This document shows positions 4,771 to 5,134 of a stretch of 5,134 nucleotides of DNA, piece after piece. The position numbers and the translations under genes are program-made. Source of the stretch: Candidatus Sulfotelmatobacter sp. (GTDB lineage Bacteria > Acidobacteriota > Terriglobia > Terriglobales > Acidobacteriaceae); NCBI GenBank assembly GCA_030037515.1, contig JASHRE010000853.1:1-5134 (forward strand), given 5' to 3'. The notes below the pieces were generated by a model. The model was not told the origin of the DNA. It saw nothing but the letters and a program-made list of their open reading frames with translations, and did not search any database. Each line of letters opens with the position of its first letter. Within the stretch, counting starts at the first letter, position 1.

Positions 4771-5134
4771 ATGAAATACTGCCCTGCCTGTCACCGAACG
4801 TATCCTGCCGACTACAACGTTTGTCCGGCTGACCAGAGCCCTTTGCAAAGCGCTCATGAACTTCAGCCCGGCATGGTGATCCGGGGCAAGTATGAAATCC
4901 TCGAACGCATTGGGATCGGCGGCATGGGATTTGTCTACAAAGGCCGCCACATTACCTTCAATGAATTGTTCGCGATCAAGATCGTCAACGACGTGATCGC
5001 TGGCGATGCGAATTTTCTGCAGCGCTTTCAGACCGAAGCCGTGGTAACTCGGAAACTCAGGCATCCCAATGCCGTGCGGGTGGAAGATTTCGACTACACA
5101 GAAGACGGCCGTCCCTTCATCGTGATGGAACTGG
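4771..5134 (+). CDS. PknB-like serine/threonine protein kinase, N-terminal part
   Basis: First 121 codons of a Hanks-type kinase that transfers phosphate from ATP to Ser/Thr of target proteins. A cysteine knuckle opens the protein (MKYCPAC, then CPAD; Cys 4, 7 and 18, with Asp 21 where a fourth Cys would fit a zinc ribbon). The kinase fold starts near residue 38: YEILERIG, glycine loop IGIGGMGFVYKG (47-58), ATP-anchoring Lys 70 in FAIKIV, likely helix-C Glu 89 in RFQTEAVV, the RKLRHPNAVRVEDF segment, and hinge entry PFIVMEL at the edge. The catalytic loop and any C-terminal sensor or membrane domain lie outside. Start 4771 follows the MKYCP beginning I remember for relatives. The frame is open to 4522, with in-frame ATGs at 4528, 4537 and 4573, the last with a better ribosome binding site. 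Family is certain; the start is not. Confidence 0.93.
   Translation, partial: MKYCPACHRTYPADYNVCPADQSPLQSAHELQPGMVIRGKYEILERIGIGGMGFVYKGRHITFNELFAIKIVNDVIAGDANFLQRFQTEAVVTRKLRHPNAVRVEDFDYTEDGRPFIVMEL

Overview
The window looks like an ordinary chromosomal stretch from a moderately GC-rich bacterium. I suspect Acidobacteriota. This is an inference from three protein types remembered as common there: a Ser/Thr kinase starting with a cysteine knuckle (MKYCPAC), a zinc-ribbon plus DUF4870-like membrane protein, and a secreted Sel1-repeat protein with a short C-terminal helical module. No rRNA, tRNA, CRISPR array, transposase or phage gene was seen.

Layout, left to right: (1) 1-577, minus: Mrp/NBP35-type P-loop ATPase for Fe-S cluster delivery, running off the left edge before its C-terminus. 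(2) 578-782: divergent intergenic region with a TATAAT -10 box for mrp. (3) 783-1148, plus: a 121-residue, very charged, probably disordered protein of unknown function with a good ribosome binding site. (4) 1180-2757, minus: a complete 14-helix DHA2 (EmrB/QacA) drug:proton antiporter, with a perfect 8+8 inverted repeat just upstream that looks like a repressor operator. (5) 2758-3215: a gene-poor gap with one strong small hairpin. (6) 3216-3716, plus: zinc-ribbon/DUF4870-like membrane protein. (7) 3719-4390, minus: secreted Sel1-repeat protein, ending two bases from the preceding convergent gene, with a near-consensus sigma-70 promoter that leaves only about 10 bases of leader. (8) 4391-4770: divergent regulatory region with a 17-bp direct repeat, small hairpins and a TTGACA box. 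(9) 4771-5134, plus: the first 121 codons of a PASTA-less, PknB-like Ser/Thr kinase, running off the right edge.

The genes do not form one operon or pathway. Each is separately promoted or convergent with its neighbour. The DHA2 pump has no HlyD/EmrA adaptor, TolC-like channel or regulator gene beside it in the window. I found no convincing new multi-gene system. The points most worth a second look are the operator-like palindrome, the unnamed C-terminal module of the Sel1 protein, the nearly leaderless promoter, the disordered 121-residue protein and the uncertain kinase start.
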